Of a stretch of 64,000 bases of DNA, positions 24,141 to 36,934 are shown piece by piece. The DNA lies in contig NW_019167926.1 in assembly GCF_002303985.1 (NCBI RefSeq), positions 4,298,206-4,362,205 of the forward strand, read 5' to 3'. This stretch comes from Durio zibethinus. Taxonomy: Eukaryota; Streptophyta; Magnoliopsida; Malvales; Malvaceae. The notes beneath the pieces are model-generated. The model did no database searches. It saw only the letters and a list, made by a program, of their open reading frames with translations, and was not told the DNA's origin. The translations under genes were made by a program, and so were the position numbers. Numbering within the stretch: the stretch's first letter is position 1; every line of letters begins with the position of its first letter.

Positions 24141-24699
24141 TTATTGCAATCAACGCCTTTTTTTCAGTTTTTAACTTCAACCCAGAAATGAAAAGCTCCC
24201 AAATTTCGAATCTTGCACAAAGATTTTCTCTCTTCGAAGCAAATTGCAGCGTCCCAGATCCGTGTCAGATTTGAACAACAAAGGGGATTAAAAAAGACCG
24301 TTCTTTTCAACTTATTTTGTTTGGGGAGAAAAAAAGTTCTTTGCTTTGTTTTCAGCTTTATCTCATTTAATTAATTTTTTAAAAGTAAAAAAAAAAATTA
24401 TACATGCGACTACAAGAGTGACGTCACCAAATATTTTTCAAAACAGTTTTCAAAAAATTATTTGATACAGAAAAATTTTTTAATTCTAAACAAAATTAAA
24501 ATAATAACACAATTTTTTAATATATATTGAAAAAATAAAAAAATTAATTTAAAAAAAATCGACATGAATTATGATCTTAATACTGCTTGTAAAATTAAAA
24601 AATTTTACTATTAATACATTAAATAATTTTTCATAATTTTTTAATATTTTTTATTTGTTTTGATAAAACTGTAAACATTTTATATGATTCGGATATGAG

Positions 24700-27050
24700 C
24701 CAATTGGGTCTTAATGGAGTCCACAATGTTACCCATTATTTAGTTTTATGTTTATTTATTTATTTATTTATCCATTTATTTGTTTGTTTATTTATTTATT
24801 TATTATTATTATTATATTTTTTTGGTTTTATTTTTTTGTAGATTATTCATTCATTTATTTATTTGTTCATCTTTGATTTTTGGATTTTTTTCATTTGGTT
24901 TATTTTTTTATTTTTTTAATTAAATTGGGTGTTAAGATAATGATAAAAACAAAAAAAAAGAGTTTTTTTCCGTGGATTGGTGTTTGTAGAATTACACATG
25001 GTTTCAATCTGTAAAGAATAAATATTATGATCTAGGATAATACAAAAATTTTATCACATGATAAGTTATGATCAATCAAAAACTCTTTTAATTTTCTCTA
25101 TAAATACAAACTTAATCAAGCCTCAAAAGAAATAGAAGAAAATCATAGATCACAGAGAAACAAAAACACACAATAAATGAATCAAAAAGAAATACAGAAA
25201 CATAGGTCAAAAAAGCATAAAAGAAATCATGTAAGGAAAGTCAAAAGGTAATAAAAAAATTGTGGGAGATTTTTTAAGTCAAAAAGTATAATTTTTTCTA
25301 AAAATTTTTTGAAAAATTTTTAGATTTCGGTGAAATTTTTTTATGTCGTTTGATTTTTTCGAAGATTTTTCGACGAAATCTTCAAATTTCAATGAAAAAT
25401 CCTAGAATCCAGTAAAGATATAACTTGTGTTCATGGGGATCTAAAGATAGAGAGAGAAAAGGAAGAAAAGAGCAAGGGAAAAGAGAAATCTGAGAAAAAA
25501 GAAAATTTTGGCCTATTTATAACAAATTCTAAACGACGTCATTTTGACATTTAAATCGTCTTAGGATCTGCGTGTTTCTATTTGGGTCAACCCGACTCAA
25601 AGCATTGGCCCGCTTCTTGACCCGTTTCACCCTTTGTCTTAAGCCAAGCAGAGCCGAATAACTTTGTAAGTCGTTTCAGTTTTTTTTCTTGCAGCCGAGC
25701 TGAGCCATCTAACCACTAAGCCGAGCCATTTCCCTATTTGATTTTATTTATTTATTTATTTATTTTTATAGTATTTTTGCATGATTAAATTAAAAAAAAA
25801 ATGTAAAACTTAATAAAATAAAATTTTGAAAATAAATAATAATTATCTTATAATGGAATATTTAGAAATTTTAAATGATAAATTTGTACAAAATTTTTAA
25901 GTGAATTTTTTTTTTAAATTTATCCCAAATAGTGTACTAGTTTAAAGAAAGTTTCAATAATAATAATTAATATTTATTTTCAAATAATAAATAAATAAAT
26001 AATAGAAAAATTAATAAAAATTTTAGAATTAAATATTAATTATCCAAAGATGAAATTCTTAGAAATTTCAAATGGTAAATTTTTTAAGAAATCTCTAAGT
26101 AAAGAATTTATCTAAATTTGTCTCAAATTATGGAATAATTTAGATGTAATTCTAGCAAAAGTAATTGTATTTTTTTTCAAATAAAAAATTTTGATTGAAA
26201 ATATTTTATAATTATCCAAGGATGGGATTTGTAGAAATTTTAAATAGTAAATTTTTAATAAATATCTAAGTGAGAAATTTTATTTAAATTTATCTCAAAT
26301 AGTGGAAGAATTTAAATGAAACTTTTAAAAAATAGTTGTCATATTATTTTCTTTCCTAAAAAACAACAAAAAAAATTTCTAAATAGATCTAAATAGTAAA
26401 AAATTTAGAAAAAAGAAAAAGAAAAAATTTTTGAATTGGCCTAATTGGTGAAAAATTTAGAAATAAAACCTGTGAAATAAGAATAAATTTTGAGGATAAA
26501 ATTCTTAATAATCACAAATAGTTGATCATCTAAAAAATTTCTAAGGGAGAAAATATTTCTGATTTTGGCTCAAATGGTGGATGAATTAAAAAATATTTTT
26601 AATAAATAAAAATGATTAAACATTTTTCTAACGATGGAGTCTCTTTAAGAAAACAAATTAAATTATTGAATACTTTTAAGGTGAAGAAGTAATTTTAAGA
26701 ATTCTTTCAGATTAATGAAAAATCTTAAAAATTATTTTTAATATTTTAATGTTAAAATTAAAATCATTAGAATCAAAACCTTAGGATAAATTTAAAATAT
26801 AATGGTACTATCCTTAGGATGGGTGTTGAGGGACTGCTATAATCTTCTCCACGCATAATCGAACTCCAAAACCTAATTCTGTTCAGAATGTTAGAATTTA
26901 TTCTTTATGGACTCTTAGTCAAGCTTAAGAGTTCTTTAAAATGATAAATTAATTAGATAGTCAATCATACCTTAAAAAAAATTGGTATCAACTCCATATG
27001 TTAAATCTAACTATAGATTTATGGATCTATATATTATGACAAAAACTATT
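24700..27050 (+). mobile_element. degenerate Tat/Ogre-like gypsy LTR relic
   Basis: This non-coding 2.3-kb block has features I know from the 3' part of Tat/Ogre LTRs: gatgggtgttgaggga followed by a TTCTCCACGCATAATCGAAC-type stretch (26818-26870), then a ttGGTATCAACTCCAT stretch (26982-26997) resembling the conserved GGTGGCGACTCC end motif. Tandem subrepeats of about 180 bp (25848-26330) and (TTTA)n tracts near 24755-24810 lie inside. No gag or pol was found and neither boundary could be fixed, so limits are approximate. The spacer from 24141 also holds the reticulon 5' flank. Confidence 0.5.
25848..26330 (+). repeat. tandem repeats of about 180 bp in LTR relic
   Basis: Three diverged units start near 25848, 26038 and 26211. 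Each holds aattatc..a..atg.(a/g)at.t.tagaaattt, then a(a/t)ggtaaattttt-like sequence, then aaatttatctcaaatagtgga-like sequence. A weaker fourth unit may reach 26590. Confidence 0.65.
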
Positions 27051-27204
27051 GCTAGCATTTTTTTGAAAGAATTACTAGCATCTTTTTAAAGCTTTAAATT
27101 TCGTAAAATTTTTGTAGAATTTGTTTTTGAAAATTCATAATTTGCTGTGTTTGAAATTTAAGAACTTATTATTTGAAATGACATATTAATTATTACAAAG
27201 TTTT

Positions 27205-27440
27205 TAAATATAAAAATTTAAAATATAATACGATGATATATACAAATAAGATAAAAAAATATTAAAATGACAAGTTTAAAAATTTTAATAAGAGTTATAT
27301 ATAAGTTTAATAAAATTAAAAAATATATTTTGTATTTTTGTATTGACATTAATTATAATATGCAACTTTCATGTGAAATATAATATGAATACATAAATTG
27401 TTATATTTTATATTATATGAATACACGAATTATCAAATTT
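27205..27440 (-). repeat. dispersed MITE-like repeat, copy 7
   Basis: Reverse orientation of the family: aaatataatacgatgatata at the left, and gaatacacgaattatcaaat at the right end. Confidence 0.6.
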
Positions 27441-27672
27441 ATAAAAATTTATTTGAATTGTAATAATTAAGAAAATTTAGTTAAATTAATTTAGAATTTC
27501 TAATATACAGAGGACTGCAAATGTGAGATTCTTTTTATTTGTAAATGAACTTTCCTATGAAATTGGTTCACAAAAGAAATAAACTCTCATTATTCTTGTT
27601 TTCCAAATTAGCCATTGCTGGATCATCCCATGGTACAAAGGGTTGTGGTTGTGAATTAAAAGAAAACTAGAA

Positions 27673-30641
27673 TCAAGTTAGAAGATTGGCTTCCAAATCA
27701 TTTTTGTGGTCTTCTGTGGCTTGAGTCAGCTCCATGGCCCTCTTAGCTTGGTGCTTCCAATCAGTGAAAACTACAGTGCAAATCATCATACACATACATG
27801 TAGCTTGTGCTGCAGCAAGCCCAAACCACAACCCAAGAACACCCTTGTTTAATTCAAAAGCTGCATAAGCAGCAACAGGCAAACCAACAAGGTAGAACGA
27901 ACAAAAATTTATACAAGCACCCACGTTAGGCCTAGCAGAACCGACTAGGATTCCACATGCTGCTGTCTGAGTATAGTTTCCAAGCTCACAAAATCCTAAT
28001 ACAGGTAGGACGACTGATGTCAATGCAATGACCTGAGGCTCGCATGTATATAACTTTCCCCACACATCCTTTACTGCAATTGTGAAAGTGAAAGCTAGAA
28101 GTCCACATACCATTGCTATAATAAGTCCTATAATGGCTGTTTGTCGTGCCTGTGCAGGAGATTCAGCCCCCAACTCTTGCCCAACACGCATTGACAAAGT
28201 TGAGCTTAGAGAATGAGGGAAAACGTATAAAAGTCCTGTTATTTGTATGAGAATTCCCACTGCCGCGATACTTGTCTCTGGATTATTAGTTAAGCCACAA
28301 AGTAGGACCATTATCTCATACCACCACCACTCTAAACATACAGATAACACACTTGGAGCCATGAGTGACATCAGTGGGAGCCAATCTAGATAGCATTTGG
28401 TTACCACTTGACCTACCCAAGGTTTTATTGCTGTTTGTGTAAAGTAGAGATATACTAGCAAAGCTAAATTTATGTTTAATGTGTTGCAAGCGGTGGCAAG
28501 AGCAACTCCTCTAACCCCCAAATCCAAATATATTACCAGGAAGTAGTTGATTGGAAGGTGGAGAATCATTGCAAAAGTAGCAGAGAGAGTGAAGGGTAGG
28601 TTTAGACTTTGGGCTCTTAAGAAAATTCTTAAAGGATTGAGGAGAGCTTGGGCAAGCAATTCAGGAATAGAGTACGTGAGAAATATCTTTGCCACTGATG
28701 TTATGGTCTTATCCTGACCAATTGACAGAAGGATGGGCTCCATATTCAGCCATAATAGTGTGATTGGTATGGCTCCAAGTAATAGGAGGCAGAAGGTCTG
28801 CTTAAAAGTTTGGCTGAGAACTGTACATTTTTTGGCTCCAAAAGCTTGGCAACATATAGGTTCCATCCCCATAGCCAGGCCCTTCATTACGGAGTAGCCT
28901 GTGATGTTTGCAAATCCCATTGCCAGTGAGCCTCCTGCTAACTCAATGTTTCCAAGATGTCCCAAAAAGAACATGGAGATTAAGGACTTGGAGAAGAAAA
29001 TCAGACCAGAAATTACTAACGGGAATGTAATTTTCCCCAATGATGTTAGCTCCTCCTTCACCTGTGAAATGTACATGAGGTATTAGGCAACTCAAAATCA
29101 TATACCAATAGCAAGAATATAGTTTCTAAACCAAACTGGAACATAAAATGGCTTGCTTGATATAGCAGAAATTTGATTTACCATAAATTATGGAGAAGAA
29201 AAGAACCAGCCTGTCAAGCAAATTGATTGTAGTTTTTGCTGTCTCTTGAAAACTAGAGAAAATTTTTCTTTAAGCCTGTTGCTTCATATCAGGATATATT
29301 CTTATAGACTAACCTTGACCCTGAGTTCAAGAATGAGTAATAATATGCTTGCATGACTTGTTCTCTATCTTGGAGCCATCCATAACTTTCAAGTATCATT
29401 AAAATGACTATCTGGACAAATTTGCCTCTGATTACTATGTTAGAAAGGCAGTATCCTCAGTGCAGCCAAAAGTGCAGTTCAGGAAACTTTTCAAGTAATT
29501 GCCCTTATAAATGAAATACCATTTCCATCTTTGCAAATTTAGGAAGGTTTTAAGAGAATACCAAGCATGCGCAATGAAGTTAATAGAGTATCTAGTTTAA
29601 GGAGAGTATTGAAGTGACGGCTGAGAAGATGCACTGCACCACCTTTATTTGTCAAATGAGTAACAAAAACGCGGTCATAACTATTATTTGCATTTCTCTT
29701 GAATTTCTTTCCCAAGTTAATCTATATTTTTCTTTAATGCTTTTATCTTACTTACTCATATTACTACCATCTGTCAGTCAAAGTTAAAACACTAGCCTCT
29801 AATGGAAAATTATCTAACAAGCTGTAAATGGAAAAGGATAAGAAGGTGATGAAGCTAATATGATTCATGCTTATTGTTCTGTTTAGTCAGTAAATTTGAT
29901 TAACTTAACCATAATGATAAGTGAAAATCACAGGTTTAAAATGATTTTACCAGTCAAAAAAGGGAAACATGCATCTTCCCATTGTTGTTCATCAGATGCT
30001 TAAACAACAGATTTGAGTATGCTTTTCATGTTAGAACTACATTGGCTTGATTTGACTTTATATCTATGAAAAAAATTGCCTGCTTACTTGTATTACTTTT
30101 GGAGCCTCCCTTTTGAGTTTTGAGGCAAACCATATTATGGAGAAGATTAATTCTTGTGATACGCACAAAATCAAATGCTTATATATGCCGTCCTAAACCG
30201 CGAGCTTTTACTAATTTTTTATACTGACATTCTTTCCATCATAGCTGTTCCTCTTCCTTTGCTGGTGATCATAAACAAGGTGCACAACAGTTTAATAACA
30301 TAGAGGGTTTGCGATTTCTACAAGTATATTGGTGCATGAAATCCCCATATTCTCTTAAAGACAGCAACAGAGTAGCTAGTAAGTTATGAAAATCAAGTTA
30401 AATGACATCTGTGGGAAGTTTTTCAGGGTTTTAGTTGGGAATGAACAAGAAAGTAGAGATCAACATCTGGGTGCAAAAGCAAGGAGAGCAAGAATGTCAC
30501 CTTAATTTTCTGCAACCACCCCAGAAATTCATTCAGAAACCTCCTTCCTCCTGTTCTACCACTATTGTTATAATCATTTCTATCTCCTCTGTTGGAAAGA
30601 TCACCTGGTGAAGCTGCTTCGCATTTGCCTGAGTAGCACAT
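27673..30641 (-). CDS. MATE/DTX-type multidrug and toxic-compound extrusion transporter
   Basis: The main exon is 27673-29061 (462 codons plus stop). It encodes a full twelve-helix MATE core: ITFPLVISGLIFFSKS, FLGHLGNIELAGGSLAMGFA, GLAMGMEPICCQAFGA, and the second-half RVGQELGAESPAQAR. MATE proteins export organic compounds or hormones across vacuolar or plasma membranes in exchange for protons. The core resembles the DTX48-56 group. A first exon is proposed at 30501-30641 (47 codons, MCYSGKCEAASPG ... LGWLQKIK), spliced phase 0 to VKEELTSLGK through a tttcacag acceptor. This gives 509 aa, the family's usual length, and a starting MC seen in relatives. Without it, translation from 29076 gives 467 aa lacking most of the N-terminal tail. 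The core is sure; exon 1 is moderate. Confidence 0.85.
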
Positions 30642-31849
30642 GATTAAGACTTTTGCAATCAACAAGATTTGAATGTTAAAGGTAAGCAATGTCATGCATT
30701 TTATATTGAAGCATGCATGTTTGACGTAGATTGAATTGAGGAGAGACCTTAATCTTTTCGAATAATGTTTGTCATTTTCAATATTGCACATAGTTTAGTC
30801 AGGTTTTTAGTTCTTCGGAGCTTGTAAGTGTTAGCAGAAAAACATAGAATTCATTGCATTGACAATGAAAACAGAAGAGAACAACATAAACAACAAAATA
30901 TCCACTGCCCTAGACAATTTGTCTTATGGGGTACTAACCAAAACAATGCTCTATTTAATACAAGGAAGATAACATAGTTTAAAATAGCAGTTAGACTTGA
31001 AGCCCAGTGTTTCGCTAGCTTCAAAATAAGCCAAAGATTGCTTTCGATTTGAGCTAAGCATTTAGCCAGCATATGATTGATACCAAGTTTGAAACTACCT
31101 TTACTGTTTCCTGGATTTTGAAATTCATCATTTTGGCAATTCAGAATGTTTATAAAGAGTAAGCGCAAACGAAACCACCCTAGCAAAATACATTACTATT
31201 TATCTACTGTCCCAACTCGGGAAAAAACTGTCATTTTCTTTACAATACTTCCACGTTCATACAAAATTTCTATGAGTATTTGTTAAAGGCATTTTTAGGT
31301 CTAAATGATACTCTGATCATTTTTTTCATTAGAGGTATTTTGTATTTTTGGACCGATCTAATGTATCAGGTCGATCTAATATGTTCAGTACTATGTTGGC
31401 TTGGCCACGTCACTATTACATCTCATAGATCTCTCACCTTTTGTATCATTCAATTCTCTTCCATTAATACTTTTTTACATTTCTCTCCTTCTGACTTCTC
31501 TTATACCGATATCTAATTTACTTATTAGAGCACAAACATAAAAAATATCTCTTACTTTTACTTTTAATCACTTTTTTATTTTTTTTATAATTTTAAAGTT
31601 GCATCCCTTAAATCGGAGTTCGACACCAACAATATTATAACTTGAACATGAGACTTTTCCTACACCCCATTCTCTTGTCACCTTGATATACAAGCTTAAT
31701 GGTATATTTATGAGTACTTCTATTTGCATTTCAACTTCTTAGATACATCCAAAAAATTATATTACAAATTTAACTTTTGATAAAATTATTTAAATACCAA
31801 TTAATTAATTAATTTTTTATCTTTTATATCTCCTTTCAAAAATCTGTAT
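30642..31849. other. spacer upstream of MATE gene
   Basis: No gene recognised. The minus frame at 30851-31186 and plus frame at 31280-31516 have unremarkable composition and no family motif. Presumed MATE promoter lies just right of 30641. Confidence 0.5.
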
Positions 31850-32539
31850 TCATTAAAAGTTTTCCAAAATAAATATTCGAAAACTTTTAAAAATTTTTAA
31901 AAATTAAAATTTTGAAAATTCTTAAAATCCTTTAAGATGTTTATTTTTGGAAATCTTTAATAACTTTAAAAAAATTATTTTCAAAAATTTCGAATCATAT
32001 TTAAATATTTTAATATAAAATTAAATACGTAATCAAATGATATGATAAATCCCATCCTCTTATCACCTTAATATATAAGTTTAATGATATAATTATCTAT
32101 GAACGTAAAGACATGCGAGTGCAGACACATTCTGCTTGCTCGCCATGTGAGTGAAAATAATTTTTTTACTGTTTATGATTTATTGTGGGAAACCATGAGC
32201 TTTGATAGTCATCAGTTTGATTTTCGACTGTCGATGTTACTTTTAAGTACTATAGCCACCTTGTTTGATGCTTTACATAAAGCATTTTGCAAAGTTACTA
32301 GAAAGGATCGATTCTGTTGCCTTTCTCGGGTTTTCTGGGCTCTATCCATTTGATTGGATTTCTTTTCCTCTTTGGAATGTATTTGGAGACGATGTTTGTC
32401 AAATAAAAAAAATAATAATAAAGTGTGTGCAGTATTAAATACGTCATTTGAGTAATAACGAACTGAACAAAGAAATGGGTCATTTTTATTTAAGGCTAAG
32501 CCCAACAGCAGCACTAAATCTTTTTCATATCATGCTTAG

Positions 32540-32755
32540 TAGTTAAATTTAATCATGATAATTTAAAATATCACATATAAATAAAATAAAAATAACACTA
32601 TTTAAATTATAATAATAATTATATATATATTTAATGAAATTAAAAAAATATATTTTATATTTTTATATTAATATAAATTATAATATATAATTTTTATTTA
32701 AAATATAATATAAATATATAAATTAAAATATTTTATACGACACAAATTTTTGCAT
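32540..32755 (-). repeat. dispersed MITE-like repeat, copy 8
   Basis: Same family in reverse orientation. It is present in the left SOD unit between X and Y and absent from the matching place in the right unit, so it probably inserted after the duplication. Confidence 0.6.
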
Positions 32756-33145
32756 ATTATTTTTTTTTTTGTAATAAACTCAAAATTGAATTGAATATGT
32801 AATGATAACTTTATCTGAACCTTATTATGTTATCATTTTCTCCAATTTGGATGTTTGAAAATTTTATTAATCAAATAAGTTTGGTGAAGCTTTTACTCAG
32901 TAGTTAGCACAAAACAAAACTCAAATGCCATTTGTTCTCTCCTCTGATGTGACCCAAACACCCATCCATTTTCCAACCCTGCGTGCGGTGGTCGCACCCT
33001 GGATTCCATTTCCAGCTCCTCTCTAATATATGAAAGCCCAAACTCAGTCCACTAATCACCCGCATGTCACTCTAGCCATTCCCCTCGTCTCCCTATAGAA
33101 ACCCCTCGCCCTTTGTATCTTTCTTACTGTTCTTTTCATTTCCAA

Positions 33146-33458
33146 ATGGCTCTACGTTCATTAGCCACCAGAAAAGCCCTAATCTTGGGACTCAACTCGA
33201 CAAGGCTGGCTTAGTCTCGTGCATTGCAGACATTCTCGCTCCCTGATCTTCCTTACGAACTATGGACAACATTGACGCCGGCCATCAGTGGAAGATCACT
33301 GCAGCTTCACCATCTACCAGAAGCATCAACATCAAAACTTACCATCAACTACTATAACAAGGCTTTGGAGCAGCTCCATGAGGCTATCCAGAAAGGTGAT
33401 TCTTCCACCGTTGTTAAGTTGCAAAACGCCGTCAAGTTAAATGGCGGAGATAAATTTT
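33146..33458 (+). pseudogene. Mn-superoxide dismutase exon-1 pseudogene
   Basis: Begins MALRSLATRKALILGLNS, nearly identical to the SOD start at 38173. A TAG stop replaces the Gln codon at codon 23 (33212-33214), several small indels break the frame in the LPDLPY...HHQ region, and the exon-1 splice donor is changed from GGAG-GTAAAT to GGAG-ATAAAT. The TATA box is also altered (tatataaa in the other copy, tatagaaa here near 33094). It ends after about 40 bp of intron 1 at the duplication join, so exons 2-6 never followed it. It cannot encode an enzyme. Confidence 0.92.
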
Positions 33459-34001
33459 TCCTTTTCTTTTTCCGTTTTTTTGGTTGATGGGTCACCAACT
33501 TATAAAAATTTTTGAAAATTGAAATTTTGAAAGTTCTTAAAAACTTTTACACATTTATTTCTAAAAACTTTTAACAATTTTTAAAAAGTTTATTTATAAA
33601 AGTTTTGAATCACACCAAAACAATAAAATCTTATGAAACTAAATACAAAATCAAATAATATGCTAAACCTCATCCTCCTATCACCTTTATATATGTTTAA
33701 TGATATATTTATCTATGAATGTGAAGACATGCGAGTGCAGACACATTATGCATGCTCGCCATGTGAGTGAAAATAACTTTTTTACTGTTTATGATTATTG
33801 TGGGAAACCATGAGCTTTGATATTCATTAGTTTGATTTTCAACTGACATTTTTACTTTTAACTACCATGGCTTTGTTTGATGCTTCACATAAAACGTTTG
33901 GCAAAGTTATTAGAAAAGATCGATTTTGTTGCTTTTCTTAGGTTTTCTCGGCTCTATCCATTTGATTGGATTTCTTTTGTTTATGGAACGAATGTGGAGA
34001 C

Positions 34002-34152
34002 TGATGACTTGAAGAGTGAAAAATCATGTTATTTATAAGATTGTAAAATACATATAAATACAAATGTATAAAATGAGTTTAAAGTCCATGAAATATATCC
34101 AAAAATAAAACCCAACCTTATAAGTCAATTAAACATAATATACATTTTAATA
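34002..34152 (-). repeat. Copia 3' LTR
   Basis: About 151 bp, matching 36541-36700 from TGATGACTT(G/A)AAGAGTG to acataata(t)ta-ttttaa(t/c)a. The two LTRs differ by scattered substitutions and an AT expansion, showing the insertion is not recent. Confidence 0.88.
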
Positions 34153-36540
34153 GCCCTTCAAACTGAAAATGATTCGAAATGAAACATCTAAAGTTTGAAA
34201 ACTAAATAATAAAGATGTGAACTTAAAAGAGACTCTGTAAAAAGAGTCGTCACTTGTGGTTCAGAAAAAATATGCGATAGCATGATGGTGCCTTTACATA
34301 TATCTTGTCTAATAAAATGATAACTATTTCAATATGTTTCGTCCGTTCATGAAAAATATCATTGTAAGTAATTTGAATTGCATTCTTACTATCACAAAAA
34401 AATGGAATAGGAGTAGGCGTGTCAACACTTAAATCCATTAGTAACAGACACAACCACATAATTTCTGCTACAGTGTTTGATAAGACTCTATACTTTGCTT
34501 CAGCACTTGAAAGAATTCACTGACGTGTTGAACGTCTAAGTTTTAAAACAAATAGCTCTAATGAATTGGACAATGGTAATGAATGGTTGCTTATAGTTAA
34601 GTCAATGATGGGACAAGCTTCATTTAGATGAATCTGCTGAAGAGTTGAAGAACTTTGAGACACGTGAGAAAAATGATTAAAGTCATTTAAATCAATAAAA
34701 AATCAAAGAAAATAAGAGTCATGAGGATTATGGTAGGTTTTTTCAAAACGAGGTAATGAATGCATCGAAATATTTTCTAAAAAAATAATATGCCAAGAAG
34801 CACGAAGTTTTTATGCAATAAGATCATAGCAATGATATCCTTTTTGTTCAATACTATACCTTAAAAACACACAAATGACAATTTTTTTAGATAATTTATC
34901 ACACTAAACTTTAAGAGCGAAACAAAACATGTAGAACCCAAAATACAAAGCTGAAATAATTAAGAGTATTGTTATATAAGCATTTAAAAAGAGAAATTCC
35001 ATTAATAACAAAAGAAGGAATATGATTAATAATATAAACTAAAGTAAGGGCAATTTCCCCTCAAAAATTTCTTAGGAACCAATAAAAATAACGATAAGGC
35101 TCTGGTGGTTTCCATGATATGACAATGCTTTTTTTCAATAACATCATTCTGCTATGATGTATCAGTACAAATGATGTAAGAAGAATACCTTGAAAAGCAA
35201 GAAACTCTTTTAAATTACTTGATTGATATCCTCTAATAGAATCAGCATGAAAACACTTAATAGTTTTAGAAAACTATGTTTTGATCATGACAGAAAAATC
35301 TTGATAAATTTTAAGTAAATTTGAACGATACCAAAATAAATAAATCCAAGTGTACCTTAAATAATATCAATAAAAATAACATATAACAAGAACCCCCATT
35401 ATAGGTAAATGAGGTAGGCACCACATATCATAATGAATAAGATTAAAAGAAGATAAAGAAATTGATTCACTTTTATTGAAAGGTAAAGGAGATTATTTTA
35501 CCAGTTTGCAACTAATACAATTATTGGACGTTTCTAACTTAACCTAACTTGCCACTAGATACCAAATATTAAAGTCTAGAACAAGAAAAATCTCTTAACC
35601 TATGATGCTAAAAGGAAAAAGATGATTCCTTTTGAACACCAAAAACTAATAAAGATTTTTGCACAAAAGAATGATCAAATTGATCAAAAGACGATGTAAT
35701 ACATGTAAGTTTTTCAAAACAAATAATCTTTCAATTTTATTGCATGTTCTAACCACTTTCCCCATAAGGCAATGCTGCATCACACAACCACTAGAGTGAA
35801 AAATGACACCAAGACCTTGATCACATAATTGACCACCAAATAGCAAATTCAAGAAAAATGATGGAACCAAAAGAACATTATCAAAAGAAACATTTTGAGA
35901 ACATACGACAGAGCCAATATAAGTAGCAAATATATTTGAACCATTAGCAATATGAATAAAAGGTGAACAAGTAATAAGACTTGAAAAGTCAAAGATAGAA
36001 TTATCAAAAGTCATATGATTAAAAGCTCTAGAATAAATAATCCAATCCTTAAAATTAGCACTTAGAGTAGTTGACAATGTAGATATAGAAAAATTATTAT
36101 CCATAAAGTTGTTACTTATACTAAAAATGACTTGTCAAATAATCTTTTAAGTTTGATTCGCAGTGGAGTGTGAGTTAACATTAAAGGTTTCTATAGACGA
36201 TGTTGTAGTAGCAACTAGCCCCATTTTAGACAAGCCAAATTTTTTTTTAATTTTGGGCAATTATGTTTTATATGTCTCAACTCTTAACAATAGTAACATT
36301 TCAAGAGAGCCATGAGAGAAAAACAATTCAAAGCCAATATATTGATCAACCCGTAACAAGCCAATAAATAAAAATATGAATAGACAAAGGCAATTCTAAT
36401 TTCACAAAACCATTATAGTCAATGACATAAAAATCAATTCCGCCCAATTTCACAAAATGACAGAAAAAAAGGTCAAACAACAACAAATCAAAGTGACTTG
36501 AAAACAAAGAAAAAAATAGTCACCAAAAGCTCTGATACTA

Positions 36541-36700
36541 TGATGACTTAAAGAGTGAAAAATCATATTATTTATAGGATTGTAAAATACATATATATAT
36601 ATATATATACAAATGTATAAATGGGTTTATAACCAACGAGATATATCTAAAAATAAAGCTCAATCTTATAAATCAACCAAACATAATATATATTTTAACA
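36541..36700 (-). repeat. Copia 5' LTR
   Basis: Partner of the LTR at 34002. It abuts the tRNA primer-binding site at 36526-36540 and includes a (TA)n run of about 20 bp (36589-36609) that the other LTR lacks. Confidence 0.88.
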
Positions 36701-36934
36701 GAAATGATGCTCGTCATTACATGCTTACATAGTTATATTATATTATTTTGTAATAAACTCAAAATTGAATTGAATATAAAATGATAACTTTATCTAAACC
36801 TAATTATAGTATAATTTTATCCAACTTGAATGTTTGAAAAACTTATTAATCAAACAAGTTTGGTGAAGCTTGCCTCAGTATTTAGCACAAAACAAAACCA
36901 AAATGCTACTTATTCACTTAACACAATATCTTAT

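Larger units (their letters stand above)
31850..33500 (+). repeat. left unit of the SOD tandem duplication
   Basis: The unit runs X (31860-32400), a MITE-like copy (32540-32755), Y (32760-32930), then the SOD promoter and exon 1 (32935-33499). X reappears at 33500-34001, Y at 36735-36905, and promoter/exon 1 at 37985-38515. The join sits near 33499, where GGGTCACCAA (shared with SOD intron 1) changes to X sequence. Confidence 0.85.
34002..36700 (-). mobile_element. internally deleted Ty1/Copia retrotransposon
   Basis: Read on the minus strand: 5' LTR 36541-36700 (160 bp, TG...CA), then a primer-binding site TAGTATCAGAGCTTT directly after it (initiator-Met tRNA type), a CCHC zinc knuckle with an internal stop (CYYC-x4-H-x4-C, about 36250-36300), a GAG-pre-integrase region (35646-36104, with ANGS, SFDNVLLVPSFFLNLL and GQLCDQGLGV), integrase remnants (about 34700-35580, with CKLVK and LPFNKSES), an RNase H remnant (34250-34459, FFCDSKNAIQI and FHERTKHIEI), a purine-rich tract and the 3' LTR 34002-34152. 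Reverse transcriptase is missing and many stops are present, so it is dead. The flanks gagac and gaaat look like an eroded 5-bp target duplication. Confidence 0.88.

Noticed and set aside
30851..31186. Minus-strand frame of 111 codons upstream of MATE
   Set aside because: Composition is unremarkable, no motif is known to me and it lies in the presumed MATE promoter.
32099..32353. Plus-strand frame of 84 codons in duplicated block X
   Set aside because: The second copy of X (33715 on) does not keep the frame, so there is no sign of protein constraint.
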